Source: Nageia nagi
Taxonomy: Eukaryota; Pinophyta
Direction of reading: 5' to 3'
Assembly: GCA_050084985.1 (NCBI GenBank)
Contig: JBITNC010000001.1
Span: forward strand, 97,030,001-97,094,000
DNA: 64,000 nt
The notes under the pieces were generated by a model. It saw only the letters and a list, made by a program, of their open reading frames with translations. It was not told the DNA's origin and searched no databases. This document shows positions 46,735-57,408 of this stretch, piece by piece; the first letter of the stretch is position 1, and each line of letters opens with the position of its first letter. The position numbers and the translations under genes are program-made.

Positions 46735-47145
46735 TGTCTATTTATGCTCTCCCTTTACGCTTCATGCGATCTAAGGTGATCAGAATAGACCTGATAATAA
46801 GGGGTAATTAATCATTTTCTTTTCTTTTTTATTCACATTATCATTAATTTGGTTAATTTATCCACATATAATTACCTCTTACTAAGTCTACCCTTACCAC
46901 TCCATTGGAGGTCGAAGGGATATGTGACTAGTAAGAGGAAGTAATTTACTACACATAATACTTCCATTATTGGAAGGAGTAAATGAACCACACTTAAGTT
47001 GGAATGAACCTAAGGTAAATGAATTGGGTTTTTGGGTAGCTTAATCATATTAAAAGGTTAATAAATTGGGGATTCGAATACATTAAGTACTTTCACTTGA
47101 GAAGTATGCTCTCACTTTTGCGCTTTATGCGACCTTAAGTGATCA
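46735..47145 (+). repeat. Leader module repeat
   Basis: A segment with tatgctctccctttacgctt, catgcgatctaaggtgatca (46744-46785) recurs diverged at 47106-47148 (tatgctctcacttttgcgct, tatgcgaccttaagtgatca). Each copy precedes one of the hairpins. Confidence 0.8.
46875..46938 (+). promoter_or_regulatory. Leader hairpin, copy 1
   Basis: The sequence can fold as three stacked stems: outer CCTCTTACTA-(A)-GTC with GAC-TAGTAAGAGG; middle CCCTT with AAGGG; inner CTCC with GGAG closing a loop ATT. It is followed by a small hairpin CTTCC-attatt-GGAAG (46961-46976). Its position between primer site and gag is where packaging and dimerisation signals of retroelement RNA lie; that role is inference. Confidence 0.7.
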
Positions 47146-47219
47146 GAAATAAGTTAAGTGAAAGAAGTAAAATTTATTCACATTTCATTTTAGAAATTTA
47201 CTTCACATTAAAACTCTTA

Positions 47220-47271
47220 AAGATGTCTGCCCTTACCACTCCATTGGAGGTAAAAGGGATATGTGACTCTT
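47220..47271 (+). promoter_or_regulatory. Leader hairpin, copy 2
   Basis: Middle (CCCTT/AAGGG) and inner (CTCC/GGAG, loop ATT) stems are the same as in copy 1. The outer stem is different and shorter: AAGA-(T)-GTC with GACTCTT. The following small hairpin is missing here. Confidence 0.6.
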
Positions 47272-47318
47272 GGAGGAGTAATTGAACCTCACTTAAATAA
47301 TTTATCCATACTTAACGG

Positions 47319-47382
47319 CTTCTTACCAAGTCTGCTCTTACTACTCCATTGGAGGTCGAAGAGATATGTGACTAGTAAGAAG
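47319..47382 (+). promoter_or_regulatory. Leader hairpin, copy 3
   Basis: Outer stem CTTCTTAC...GTC with GAC...GTAAGAAG; middle stem CTCTT with AAGAG; inner CTCC/GGAG unchanged. Relative to copy 1, one pair in the outer stem and one in the middle stem changed on both sides (C-G to T-A), so pairing is kept. A small hairpin CTTCC-acagtt-GGAAG follows (47405-47420) with a different loop. Confidence 0.7.
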
Positions 47383-47420
47383 AGGGAATTTATAACACAT
47401 AATACTTCCACAGTTGGAAG

Positions 47421-48085
47421 AGGTCAATGAACATCATTAATAGGTTGGATAAGGAATCTCATTATAATTAAAAAGAATAACGGGGTTTATTAAGGTCAAG
47501 ACTCACTTAAAATAAACTTTGATTGCATCCCATTAAAAATAAGATAAGTAAATGGACATGAATGTTTGGGAGGGTAGTATGCATAAATGTATCTTATTTT
47601 TTTAAATGCATTTCATAAAGGCCTTAAGAAATAATTGAACATTAACGAGTTGGATGTCGCTACCAACCATTAATTCTTACTTCTTTGTAACCACCGACAT
47701 AATGCACTTGAAACCATAGAGCCAGTTACACTTGGAAGTGATGACCAAGGTAAATTTCCTTTAGGTAGGAGTCAAAAAAGAGACTCATCTAGAACCAACC
47801 AAAAGCCATAGAAACTTGCAAATGTTAGAATTACCCAACCTACCTTGTTTAACACTTGACTAGTCAAAACAAACTAGGAAAATTAAAAAGATTAAAAATA
47901 AACAACTCATATCGTTCATTTAATTTAGATATTAAAAATATGTGAAAAAGCTAAGAAAGATAATCACATCATTAAAAGTAAGTTTGCATATAGGATGTTT
48001 GTGCATTAAATTATTTTCTCGAAAATATAATCTAAAAGATAAAAATAGAGTTTCTTGTTTACGATGTTTGTTTATGATATTTAAA
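47421..48085 (+). other. Last part of the leader before gag
   Basis: AT-rich with no gene. An upstream in-frame ATG at 47990-48070 region is not used here because the conserved-looking start MVQTRS lies at 48086. Confidence 0.45.
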
Positions 48086-50574
48086 ATGGTTCAAACTAGA
48101 AGTATGATCGCTAAGAAAATGCGAGAACATCCATTTGAAATGCAAGAAATAGATTTAGACAACATGGACTTGATAGAATATTTGGTTAGGAGGCCATCTC
48201 CTTTAGATGAATCAAATTCACGGGTAGTTCATTATGTAGGTAAAGATGATGATTATGGTTATAATCAATCTAGATCACAAAGACAAATTATAGATAATCC
48301 TATCGCAAGGAATGGAACGCAAGTGTTAGAGGAAGAATTGATTGAAATTTTCATTGCCTAGCTAATCATAGGGGTATTCCTAAGACGTCTTTTAGTTTAT
48401 CAGAAGATGTAGAAAAAATAGACCAAAAACTTGATAACCTAGAAATCGATGAGGGCTAAATCTCGGGCCAGAACCATAGCGGTACCACAGACTGAGCCAT
48501 ATAAAATTAAATATGAAGGAATCAGTCATCAATTATTAGATGGTCAAAGAGTCAGTTCTTCAATTCAAAAGGAGGGGTCTTCTTTTTCTTTTGAATTAGG
48601 AAGAAAGGAAGCATCAATAAAACAAATGAAAAAATCTTATTCTACAAAAGAAGGATCAAATAGAAGGGCATCTAAGTTTGAAATAGAAGAGATACCTTCT
48701 TATGAAGAACTACAAAAATGACAATTATATAAAACAACAGCTGGTAAAAGATTCACGGAAGTATATGCTGAGAATATTAAAAGGGCTGTAGACATGCAAT
48801 ATATCCTAGAGGAAGAAAAAAGAAAAGCCGATGAACTTATTAAATTGCAAGAACAAGAGGATAAATTAAAAGAAATGGAAGATAAATTTCTTAGAGATAA
48901 AAGAAAATTCATAGAACAAGAACAAGCAAAGAAAGAAAGAAACGAGTTCTTGGAACAAGAAAAGAAAAGACTTCATAAAGAGCACGAGATTCAACTTTGT
49001 TTACAAGAATTACAACGTAAATAATTAGAAAATGAAAAAGTAAAAAAGGAACAATATCTATGTATGGAGAAAGAAAAACAAAAATAGTGGGATGAATATC
49101 AAAGAATAAGGCATTTGAAACTAGAAACTCCTGAAGGAAGTCAAATACAAAGATATCGAGACCCTTATTTAGATAGATAAGAAGCGCTGGATAGAGAAAC
49201 AGACATTTTATTACAAAAAGAAATGGAAAAGAAATTAGAACTTCAAAAATTATATGATAAACAAAAGTGAGATTCTATTAAAAGTTGGGTTGAACAAACC
49301 CAAAATCAAACAAGACAACCTGATTATAAGGAAAGAGATCTACATGAAAAAGGGATATCCCAAAAACCTCCTAGAATTCCTATTCGCGATGACATTCACC
49401 TCTTAAAATATTACCTCCACCACCATCAGAAATTCCTTCTCACTATGAGTCTTACATTTCAAGATTAATTTTAGAAAAGGATCCAAATACTCGAAGACAT
49501 CCTAAGCACACTCAAGGTCATAGAACCGATCAAGAATTAGAAAACTTTATGAAGGATTTTATAAATCGAGAAATGAATGTTCAAGGACTTCAAAAGTTAA
49601 ATTACAAGAATATTTGCAATGAGCCTATTCATCCAAGTATTCCAAAAAAGAAACTACCATATAGGTTTGAATTTCCTAAAATAGAGCCATTTAAAGGAAG
49701 GGAAGACCCCAAAGAACACTTGAGAAAATTTACATTTTCTAGTTATCAGATAGCCAATGATGATTCATTAATGTTACGTATATTTCCTATGACACTCGCA
49801 GTCCAAGCTTTGGACTGGTATAACAGTTTACCTATGCATAGTTTATATACATTTGAATAATTGGCTAATCAATTTCTTGAACATTTTAGAATCAATATTA
49901 AAGAAAAATTTTCAATTACGGATCTTACGAGATTACAACAATTTCCTGATGAAACCATACAAGATTACATCTCAAGATGGCGGGCTATACTCACTAGTAT
50001 GCCTTATACAATACCACAAGAAGAATTGGTTAAATTATTTAGCCAAAGCTATTTAAGACCAATAGCTAGTGTTCTCCAAATTCAACAACATAAAACTTTT
50101 GAAGAAGCTATTGCTCAGGCAGTAGTTATAGAAAGAGTTAAAATTCAAGATGGAGAGCTAAAACTCAAGAAAAAAGAATACAAAAAAGGTAATCAAAATG
50201 AGAACATTAGTAAACAACCAAAAAATAATCAAATAGCTACAACAGAAAATTGTGGTCCTTCTTTAAAAATAGAAGAAAGTGTTGAACCTAAACCTAAAAG
50301 AAATTTTACCCCATTATCAGAACCATTAGCGAAATACTTAAAAAATTATGTGATAATGGTATGATTACATTACCTGATATAAGGCTTGAACATCCTAATG
50401 CTAAAGAAAGTAAATGGTATAAGGAGAATGAATTTTGTGCTTATCATAGACAAAAGGGACATAATACAAATAAATGTCGAACTTTACAGCACAAGATTCA
50501 AGACTTGATAGATAGTCGAAAGATAGATGTGGATAATCTTGTTGTGCCTTCAAATCAAAATTTAGGGATATATT
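48086..50574 (+). pseudogene. Gag of the 18 kb element
   Basis: Start at ATG 48086 (MVQTRSMIAKKMREH), a common opening for plant gag proteins. A long charged coiled-coil-like stretch follows (48794-49270, Lys/Glu/Gln-rich, with KADELIKLQEQEDKLKEMED). Next is the Retrotrans_gag core (49650-50150: YRFEFPKIEPFKGREDPKEH, LRIFPMTLAVQALDWYNSLP, ANQFLEHFRINIKEKFS, ISRWRAILTSMPYTIP), a basic linker, and the knuckle CAYHRQKGHNTNKC at about 50440-50481, with His as the second ligand position. Stops at 48359, 48719, 49022, 49087, 49180, 49858 and 50574, and frameshifts near 48450, 49400 and 50360, destroy it. Gag would form the particle around the element RNA. Confidence 0.9.
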
Positions 50575-50846
50575 AAAACCCCTTACCTTCACATCAGGCT
50601 AATAATGTGGTAATTATCCCAAATCAATTGAACTATATAGGGGATAATAAGGATATACCTTTTATAGGAACTATAGATGATTCAATACATATGATTGGTA
50701 TAGCCACAAGAGCACAAAAATATCAGAATAAATAGGATAATCCTCAAAAAAATCAATCAACATCAAACCCAATTAATATACAACCTATACCTCCTCCGCA
50801 GCAACCTAAAGTTTCGATAAAAGGTGCTCTTCAACAACAGTTAAAA

Positions 50847-52382
50847 ATGTCTCCAATAAAGATGACCTTATTTGAATTATTACAACAATCTGAGAGTTAT
50901 AGGGAAGCTATGAATCAAATTCTACAAGAAATTCAAGTGGATATTAGTAATCCCAATAACTTCATTTCAATAGTTGAAAGTTTGAGAATATCTCAACAAC
51001 CTAGTATCACCTTCTACGAACAAGAAAAATTAAATAACGATGGACTAGGCGGACTTGATCCACCCTTACATATAATTGGTAAGGTAGATGGAAAATTATT
51101 TAAAAGAATTTTAATAGATGAGGGTTCATCCATAAATATAATTTCAGACACTGAATATAAAAAGTTGAATTTACCAGAATCAATTATCTTAGCTCCTTCT
51201 TTGCAAATTAGAGCTTTTAATGATGCAGTGTGTTCAACCTTGGGATCGATAGTGCTGCCAATTACAGTAGGTGCTAAAACCATTCAAACTTTATTACATA
51301 TAATTGAAGGAAATATTATACAATATAATGTTCTTTTAGGACGTCCATGGATTAGAGAAATGCAATGTGTTCCATCAACTTATCATGGATGTTTAAAGTA
51401 CATCTACAAGGATAAAGTTCATTATGTGTTTAAAGACCCAGATCCTTATTCACATTGTAACTTAATTTTTGATACAAATGAAGTGACATTACCATATCCT
51501 AATCTATCAACTATATTAATGAATGAAAATATGAATCAATCTAAAGTCATAAAAGTAAAAAATGATATAGTTATACAAGATAAAGATGCCTGGGAAAAAG
51601 TCGCTAAAACTTTAGATGAAAAGCATGGAGCATCTTCATCAAAACAGGTAAATACTACATATAATGATAACTCATCCGATGTATATCTAATAAAGATTAA
51701 ATTAAGGGATTTAGGGATGGGGAAATATGATATAGATGATGTGATATTTAATATACCTTCATCACAAGAAGCGGGTAGATTATCTGAATCACCTAATGTG
51801 ATTGGACAAATAGTGCCTTTAGGTGAAATACCTAATCAAACAATGTTTGTTTATGCGGGAATAGTAGATCCTATATCAACAATATCCAATCAAATATATG
51901 AAGGATATTTCAATAATGATATGAAATATTTATCACCATGTTCAAGAACATTTGTCTTAAACTATTTTAACAAATGTAATTGGCAAGGACGAGGATTGGG
52001 TCGATATGAACAAGGTCCTCGAGAAATAATTGAATTACAATACCAAGATCCCACTGATAAAAGTGGATTAGGTTATAAGAATGGATATAAAAATATTGAT
52101 AAATTAGGAAATTTAGAAGAAGAAAATTTGGATTATAACGAAGACACCTTAGAGAAAAAATCCATAATACAAGAAGTTGCTGATATAAGTGAAGGGCAAT
52201 TAAATGAAATGGATGTCTTAGAAGGTGTCGAAAAGCTCTTTATTAATAATATTGAGCCACCATGGAGTCATTTGGGTTTACCAAGACATATGCAAGAAAA
52301 AATAAATAAAAAATGTCGAATCATCAATCATTTCATATGCATATATACCATCGGTAAACATGGTTACCATAAAAGAGAATGA
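50847..52382 (+). CDS. Protease region with G-patch-like motif, 511 residues open
   Basis: This is the longest intact frame in the window. Residues 88-100 hold ILIDEGSSINIIS, the active-site loop of a retropepsin (Asp91, Gly93, with Glu between), and residues 163-169 hold LLGRPWI, the second hallmark. Residues 375-412 (CNWQGRGLGRYEQG ... GLGYKNG) look like a G-patch, a short glycine-rich RNA-binding motif seen next to retroviral-type proteases. The rest is the variable linker to RT. Protease would cut the Gag-Pol precursor. The ATG shown is only the first Met of the open stretch; the frame continues upstream with the knuckle frame, broken by stops at 50574 and 50735. A frameshift near 52360 separates it from RT. 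Confidence 0.85.
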   Translation: MSPIKMTLFELLQQSESYREAMNQILQEIQVDISNPNNFISIVESLRISQQPSITFYEQEKLNNDGLGGLDPPLHIIGKVDGKLFKRILIDEGSSINIISDTEYKKLNLPESIILAPSLQIRAFNDAVCSTLGSIVLPITVGAKTIQTLLHIIEGNIIQYNVLLGRPWIREMQCVPSTYHGCLKYIYKDKVHYVFKDPDPYSHCNLIFDTNEVTLPYPNLSTILMNENMNQSKVIKVKNDIVIQDKDAWEKVAKTLDEKHGASSSKQVNTTYNDNSSDVYLIKIKLRDLGMGKYDIDDVIFNIPSSQEAGRLSESPNVIGQIVPLGEIPNQTMFVYAGIVDPISTISNQIYEGYFNNDMKYLSPCSRTFVLNYFNKCNWQGRGLGRYEQGPREIIELQYQDPTDKSGLGYKNGYKNIDKLGNLEEENLDYNEDTLEKKSIIQEVADISEGQLNEMDVLEGVEKLFINNIEPPWSHLGLPRHMQEKINKKCRIINHFICIYTIGKHGYHKRE

Positions 52383-53945
52383 TATTGAAGATCAAAATAA
52401 TGAACGAATAGATGAAGTTAACGAAAATCAAAATTTAATCAAAATAATAGCAAATACTTCTACAGATGAAATGATTGCTGATTTCTCTCTTATATCATCT
52501 AATCCTTCGGTACATGAATTCAATGATGTAGATCACATACTTGGTTCCTATGAAAGTCAAGTATGCACGAATGAACAAACTCAAGAATACGATGAAGAAT
52601 ATAGTGTTAATGACAATGGCTAGATACCCGTACCAAATCAATTAGAAGAAGGTTCGCATATGCTTACTAAAAAGGTTTTAGAAATAAATATTAGTAATGA
52701 TCCTCAAGATCCTAAAATTATTCAATTAGGAGAAAACCTCATAGAAAATGAACATGAAAAAATTATAACTTTATTAAAAGAATGCGAAAAGGTATTTGCA
52801 TGGTCATATGCAGACATGCCCGGGATAGATCCTAAATTAGTAGTACATAATTTAGCATTAAAGCCTAATGCTAAACCCATTAAACAAAAATTGCGTAAGA
52901 TGCATCCTACTATAGCATTAATGGTAAAAGAAGAACTCCAAAAATTATTAGAAGCCAAATTTATACAACCTATAGATTATTCAGATTGGATATCTAATAT
53001 GGTACCTATGAAAAAACCAAGTGGAAAAATAAGAATATGCACAGATTTTTGTGATCTTAACAAAGCTTGTCCTAAAGATGATTTCCCACTACCTAGCATC
53101 GACAATTTGGTAGATTCAACAACAGGACATGATATGTTATCATTGATGGATGGGTTTTCTGTTATAATCAAATAAAAATAGCTACTGAAGATCAACATAA
53201 AATGGCTTTTATAACTCCTTGGGGCACCTTTTGTTATAAAGTTATGCCTTTTGGGTTGAAAAACGCTGGGGTAACTTATCAAAGAGCTATGACTTATATA
53301 ATCCATGACTATATGCACGACATAGTAGAAGATTATGTCGACGATTTGTTGGTTAGATCTAAATATTGAGTAAATCATGGAAAAGATCTAATTAAAGTCT
53401 TAGATAGATTATTAGAACATAAAGTAAGGTTAAATCCAAAAAAATGTGTTTTTGGTGTAACTTCAGGAAAATTATTAGGATTTATTGTGTCTTGACGAGG
53501 AATTGAGATAGATTCTAGTAAAGTGAAGGCAGTAGTAGATATGCCCCCTCCTACAAATCTAAAACAATTACAGAGTTTACAGGGCAAGTTACAAGCTATT
53601 AGAAGCTTTATAGCTCAACTTTCTGATAAATGTAAACCATTTACAGAACTATTAAAAAAGGGGATAGAATATCATTGGGGCAAAGAGCAACAAGATGCAT
53701 TCGATGAAATTAAAAGATATTTATTATCTCCTCCTGTCTTAAGTCCACCAAGAAAAGATGTACCTTTTTTGTTATATATTTTAGCTACTGAAACTGCCTT
53801 AGGGACAATGCTTGCTCAAAAGAATGAACACAATAAAGAGCAAGCTATATATTATTTGAGTAGAACCCTAGTGAGCTATGAGATTAAGTATATATATTTG
53901 GAAAAATTATGTCTTGCTGTCATTTTTGCTACTAAAAAACTTTGA
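52360..53945 (+). pseudogene. Reverse transcriptase and ancestral RNase H
   Basis: Linker, then RT: EELQKLLEAKFIQPIDYSDW, MKKPSGKIRICTDFCDLNKA, a frameshift near 53160 in the LMDGFSGYNQI motif, TPWGTFCYKVMPFGLKNA, and the catalytic YVDD at 53334-53345. Stops at 52621, 53367 and 53494. The connection and first RNase H follow (53523-53945): FLLYILATETALGTMLAQ, YYLSRTL, YIYLEKLCLAVIFATKKL. In active gypsy RNase H the first block normally has an Asp (TDAS type); here it reads ATETALG, so the first catalytic acid is absent. RT copies element RNA into DNA inside the particle. Confidence 0.9.
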
Positions 53946-53951
53946 CATTAT

Positions 53952-55061
53952 ATGCTTAATCATACAACATATGTTATTTCTAAAATAGATCCATTGAAAT
54001 ATATGATGAATAAAACTTATCAAAATTCAAGAACTATAAAGTGGATAATGCACTTAATTGAATTTGATTTACATTTTATTGGACAAAAGTCAATAAAAGG
54101 ACAAGTAATTGCTGATTATCTCACTGAGGCCCCATTGCAAGATGATAAACCACTTGTCATTGAATTACCCGATGATGGAGTGTTTCAATTAGATGAAATT
54201 GAAATACTTGTAGAACCTGAAAATGATTGGGATATGACAATACACTTTGATGGTTCTCGATGTGAACAAGGTGGTGGAGCAGGTGTTGTATTCATAACAC
54301 CGCAAGGTATCCCTATACCTTATTCATTTAAACTAAAATTTCCTTGTACTAATAATAATGCAGAATATGAAGCTTTGATATTAGCATTAAAAATTGCTAT
54401 TAAATTAAAACTTAAAAGAATAAAGCTCATTGGAGATTCTTTACTCATTGTAAATCAAGTGAAAGGAATTTATCAATGTAAAGAGCCTTTACTTCAAAAG
54501 TATAAAGCGTTAGTAGAAGAATTATTAAAATCTTTTGACCAATTTAGTATAGAAGCAGCACCAAGATCATCTAATAGATTTGCAGATGTTATGGCTTCTA
54601 TTGGATCTCTTATCCCAGATGATCCTAAACAATCTTCAATTCAAGTTGAAATAATTCAATTATCTCAATCATCGCTACAACAGGAAGATGAAGAAAAAAG
54701 TGTATTAAATATTGACATAAATGATAAAGATAATTGGTACAAAGAATTGATAGACTTTTTAAAATTTGGAAATCTTCCTACAAACCTTAATAAATCAGCA
54801 CGACGAGCTTTTAAAATTAAAGCAACTAAGTATTGTTTGTTAGGGGACATTTTACATCGACAAAATTTTAATAGTATTTTACTCAGATGTCTTGAATGGA
54901 ATGATGTTAAAAAGGCTATATCTTCTGCCCATGATGGAACATGTGGAGGAAATTTTAATGGTGTTGCAATTGTAAAACGATTAATACGAATGGGGTATTA
55001 TTGGCCAACTATGGAAAAAGATTGTTGTGAATATGTTAAAAAATGTTTTAAATGTCAATAA
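53952..55061 (+). CDS. Archaeal-type RNase H and integrase N-terminus, 369 residues open
   Basis: The first 60 residues end the RT-RNase H connection (WIMHLIEFDLHFIGQKSIKG, VIADYL). The second RNase H follows at about residues 95-220: HFDGS (Asp at 54249-54251), NNNAEYEAL, LIGDSLLIVNQVKG and NRFADVMASIG, so all four acidic positions of an RNase H active site are present. This extra domain, of the type without the ancestral connection, is the mark of the Tat lineage. The end holds the integrase zinc domain: His in SAHDGTCGG, then Asn (54951-54953) where the second His should be, then CFKCQ. A stop at 55060 follows. The opening ATG is only the first Met after a stop at 53944. Confidence 0.9.
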   Translation: MLNHTTYVISKIDPLKYMMNKTYQNSRTIKWIMHLIEFDLHFIGQKSIKGQVIADYLTEAPLQDDKPLVIELPDDGVFQLDEIEILVEPENDWDMTIHFDGSRCEQGGGAGVVFITPQGIPIPYSFKLKFPCTNNNAEYEALILALKIAIKLKLKRIKLIGDSLLIVNQVKGIYQCKEPLLQKYKALVEELLKSFDQFSIEAAPRSSNRFADVMASIGSLIPDDPKQSSIQVEIIQLSQSSLQQEDEEKSVLNIDINDKDNWYKELIDFLKFGNLPTNLNKSARRAFKIKATKYCLLGDILHRQNFNSILLRCLEWNDVKKAISSAHDGTCGGNFNGVAIVKRLIRMGYYWPTMEKDCCEYVKKCFKCQ

Positions 55062-56045
55062 TACGCTCATTTATTTTCACAACCATCTCAAGAATTGCAT
55101 CCTATACAATCACTTTGGCCATTATCTAAATGGGCATTAGATTTAATAGGAAAAATTACACCTACCTCTTCTGGTGGACATAAGTTCATAATTACAGCAA
55201 CTAAATATTTTACCAAATGGGTAGAGGCCATTCCCATGACTTCCACTGTTGGCTCATGAATCGTTAATTTTATAGAAAATTATATTATATGTAGATTTGG
55301 TGTGCCAAATCAATTAATTATGGATAATGGAAAAAATTTTAAAAATAAGGATGTAAAGCAAATATGTGATAAGTATAAGATTAAACAAAGTTTTTCCACT
55401 CCTTATTATCTACAAGGCAATGGACAGGTAGAGGCTACTAATAAAACTATTCGAAACATCTTAGCAAAAATAGTAAATGATTCTCATAAAGATTGGCATA
55501 TTCAAATACCAAAAGCCTTATGGGCTTATTGTACCAGTGTACGCACTCCTATTGGGGCAACACCATTCTCTTTAGTGTACGGAACAGAAGTTATCCTACC
55601 TATAGAACTTGAGATACCATTCCTTAGAGTAAATCTAAGTGAGCAAAATTTCGATGAAGAAACAAGACAGACTCACTTAGATCAATTGTTACTTTTAGAT
55701 GAAAAATGTATTAATGCTTTAGAACATATGCGTGTTTATCAGAAAAGGATAAAATGAGCTTTTGATAGAAGGGCTCTAATTTGTGAATTTGAAATATGTG
55801 ATTTGGTTTTAAAAGAAAATCAACAAACTTCACGAATAGAACGATAGCTTAGAGATAAATTTGCTCCGAATTGGTTAGGACCATATATCATTAAGAAAAA
55901 ATTCGGTAGAGGAACTTATCATTTATCAGATTTAGAAGGAAATGAAGAACGTGAACCTATAAATATCATGCATCTTCGACCTTTCTATACATTAAAAAAA
56001 ATGTGTACATTAGTTTTCTTTTATTTTATTTTACTATCAAAATAA
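55062..56045 (+). pseudogene. Integrase catalytic core and C-terminal domain
   Basis: WALDLIG gives the first Asp (55140-55142), LIMDNGKNF the second (55323-55325), and GNGQVEATNK the Glu (55431-55433); the second and third are 35 residues apart, the exact D,D-35-E spacing. Then WAYCTSVRTPIGATPFSLVYG and the C-terminal WLGPYIIKKKFGRGTYHLSD, HLRPFYT. Stops at 55256 (CGA to TGA type), 55755 and 55845 break it. No chromodomain follows, as expected for the Tat lineage. Integrase inserts the element DNA, giving the 5 bp target duplication seen here. Confidence 0.9.
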
Positions 56046-56135
56046 TAAATAAATAAAAGTATTAATATTTGTCAAGTGTTAATGATTAAAACAGAAAAGA
56101 TGAATCTGGCAAGGGAATCTGTTGAAGGTAGCATA

Positions 56136-57312
56136 ATGCCACCACAAGTACGATTTCCACCACGAGATATCCAAGTGATTTTGCGTTAACATATTTATGA
56201 CATACATTTGATCTTAATCTTTTGAATCATTTACAATTGACTATTGATGAACAATATGAAAGAACATTTAATATGTTTTATGCTAGGAATAATGATTGGG
56301 GAGTCATTTTGTGTGGAGATGAAGTAAGCATTATTTTAGATCCACCAATCTTTTTCACCCATATGGAAAGAATATCACAAAGAATAATGGATTTCTGCTT
56401 ACAATGGCCTTATGGAATACCAAAGATTGTCATAAATTGTCAATTAACTGAGTATTCACTCCTTTTAGCTAGAATGAAATGCATTAAGCGATTACTAAAA
56501 AGCCTAGAATGGATGGATGAAATCCTACATTATTTACCTCATAAAAGGGTGATTTATGATTTTTCAAATACCTTTGTGGCTTGTCCTCCTAGAACGTCAC
56601 AACAATAATATTATAGGCAGATTAACATATGCTCTCACATGCAAATGTGACACACAATTTGGGAACGAAAGTTAGCAAAAAGGCAAGCTTTGCGTATTAA
56701 TGAACTTAAAATGATAAGTCAAATAAAGGTTAGAAATGAGATCATCGAAAGATTATCAAAAGAAAGTAGAGTACGAAATAATGGAAGTTATCTTCCAGGG
56801 TTTGAAAATAGGTATGCAAAGATATCTTTATGAAAGTTATTCATAATGCTCTTACTCCTTTATACTTAAATGTTTTTTCCATGCCTACAGAAATACAACA
56901 AAAATTGGCCTTGACATTCTATGATACACATGAATCTTATGGTTGGGATGTCAAAATAAATGGGTATCAAGTTATCGTTTGTATCAATGCCTTTGAGTTA
57001 TGGTGTTCTACCAAATCAGAATATGATTTAATGGTATATTTCTATCTTCTGTGGCCTATAGAAAAGCCCAAAATAATGGTTGATTGTACTCATAACCAGA
57101 CTGCAAGATATCGATAATGACTCATTTCAATCACACAAACCGTGACATCAGAACACTTAGATTATTATGTTCCAGAAATTTATCATAATCAAGTAGTATT
57201 AGATTTTAGTTTTTTATTTAGTTCAACATATTGTTCATTTAATCCTAATGCAGTTCAAACTCGATTTGAACGCGTTACGAATAGATTTCCTAGAAAAATC
57301 ATAAAATCCTAA
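56136..57312 (+). pseudogene. Accessory protein after pol, two copies of one unrecognised domain
   Basis: A start MPPQVRFPPRDIQVI at 56136 is followed by a stop and a frame change, then domain 1 (56201-56608, open), a basic helical linker (KLAKRQALRINELKMI, then RNEIIERLSKESRVRNN), and domain 2 (56830-57312, broken once at 57115). The two domains align end to end: a Trp and Val early on (NDWGVILCGDEV / YGWDVKINGYQV), then LQWPYGIPKIVINC / LLWPIEKPKIMVDC, then YLPHKRVIYDFS / YVPEIYHNQVVLDFS. I do not recognise the domain. It is not integrase, chromodomain, envelope-like or PMD by eye; there is no clear membrane segment. It follows pol on the same strand, so it could be made as an extension or from a spliced RNA. 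Confidence 0.65.
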
Positions 57313-57408
57313 AAAATAGAAAAATCATAAAATCCTAAAAAATAGAAAAATCATAAAATCCTAAAAATTTGAAAAATCATAAAATCCTAAAAATTTGAAA
57401 AATCATAA
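57291..57408. repeat. Tandem repeat, gaaaaatcataaaatcctaa unit
   Basis: Five units of about 25 bp. The end of the accessory frame lies inside it. Confidence 0.9.

Noticed and set aside
53375-53587. Minus-strand frames opposite pol (also 51014-51283, 52722-52958, 52977-53378)
   Set aside because: They are shadows of the protease and RT coding sequence.
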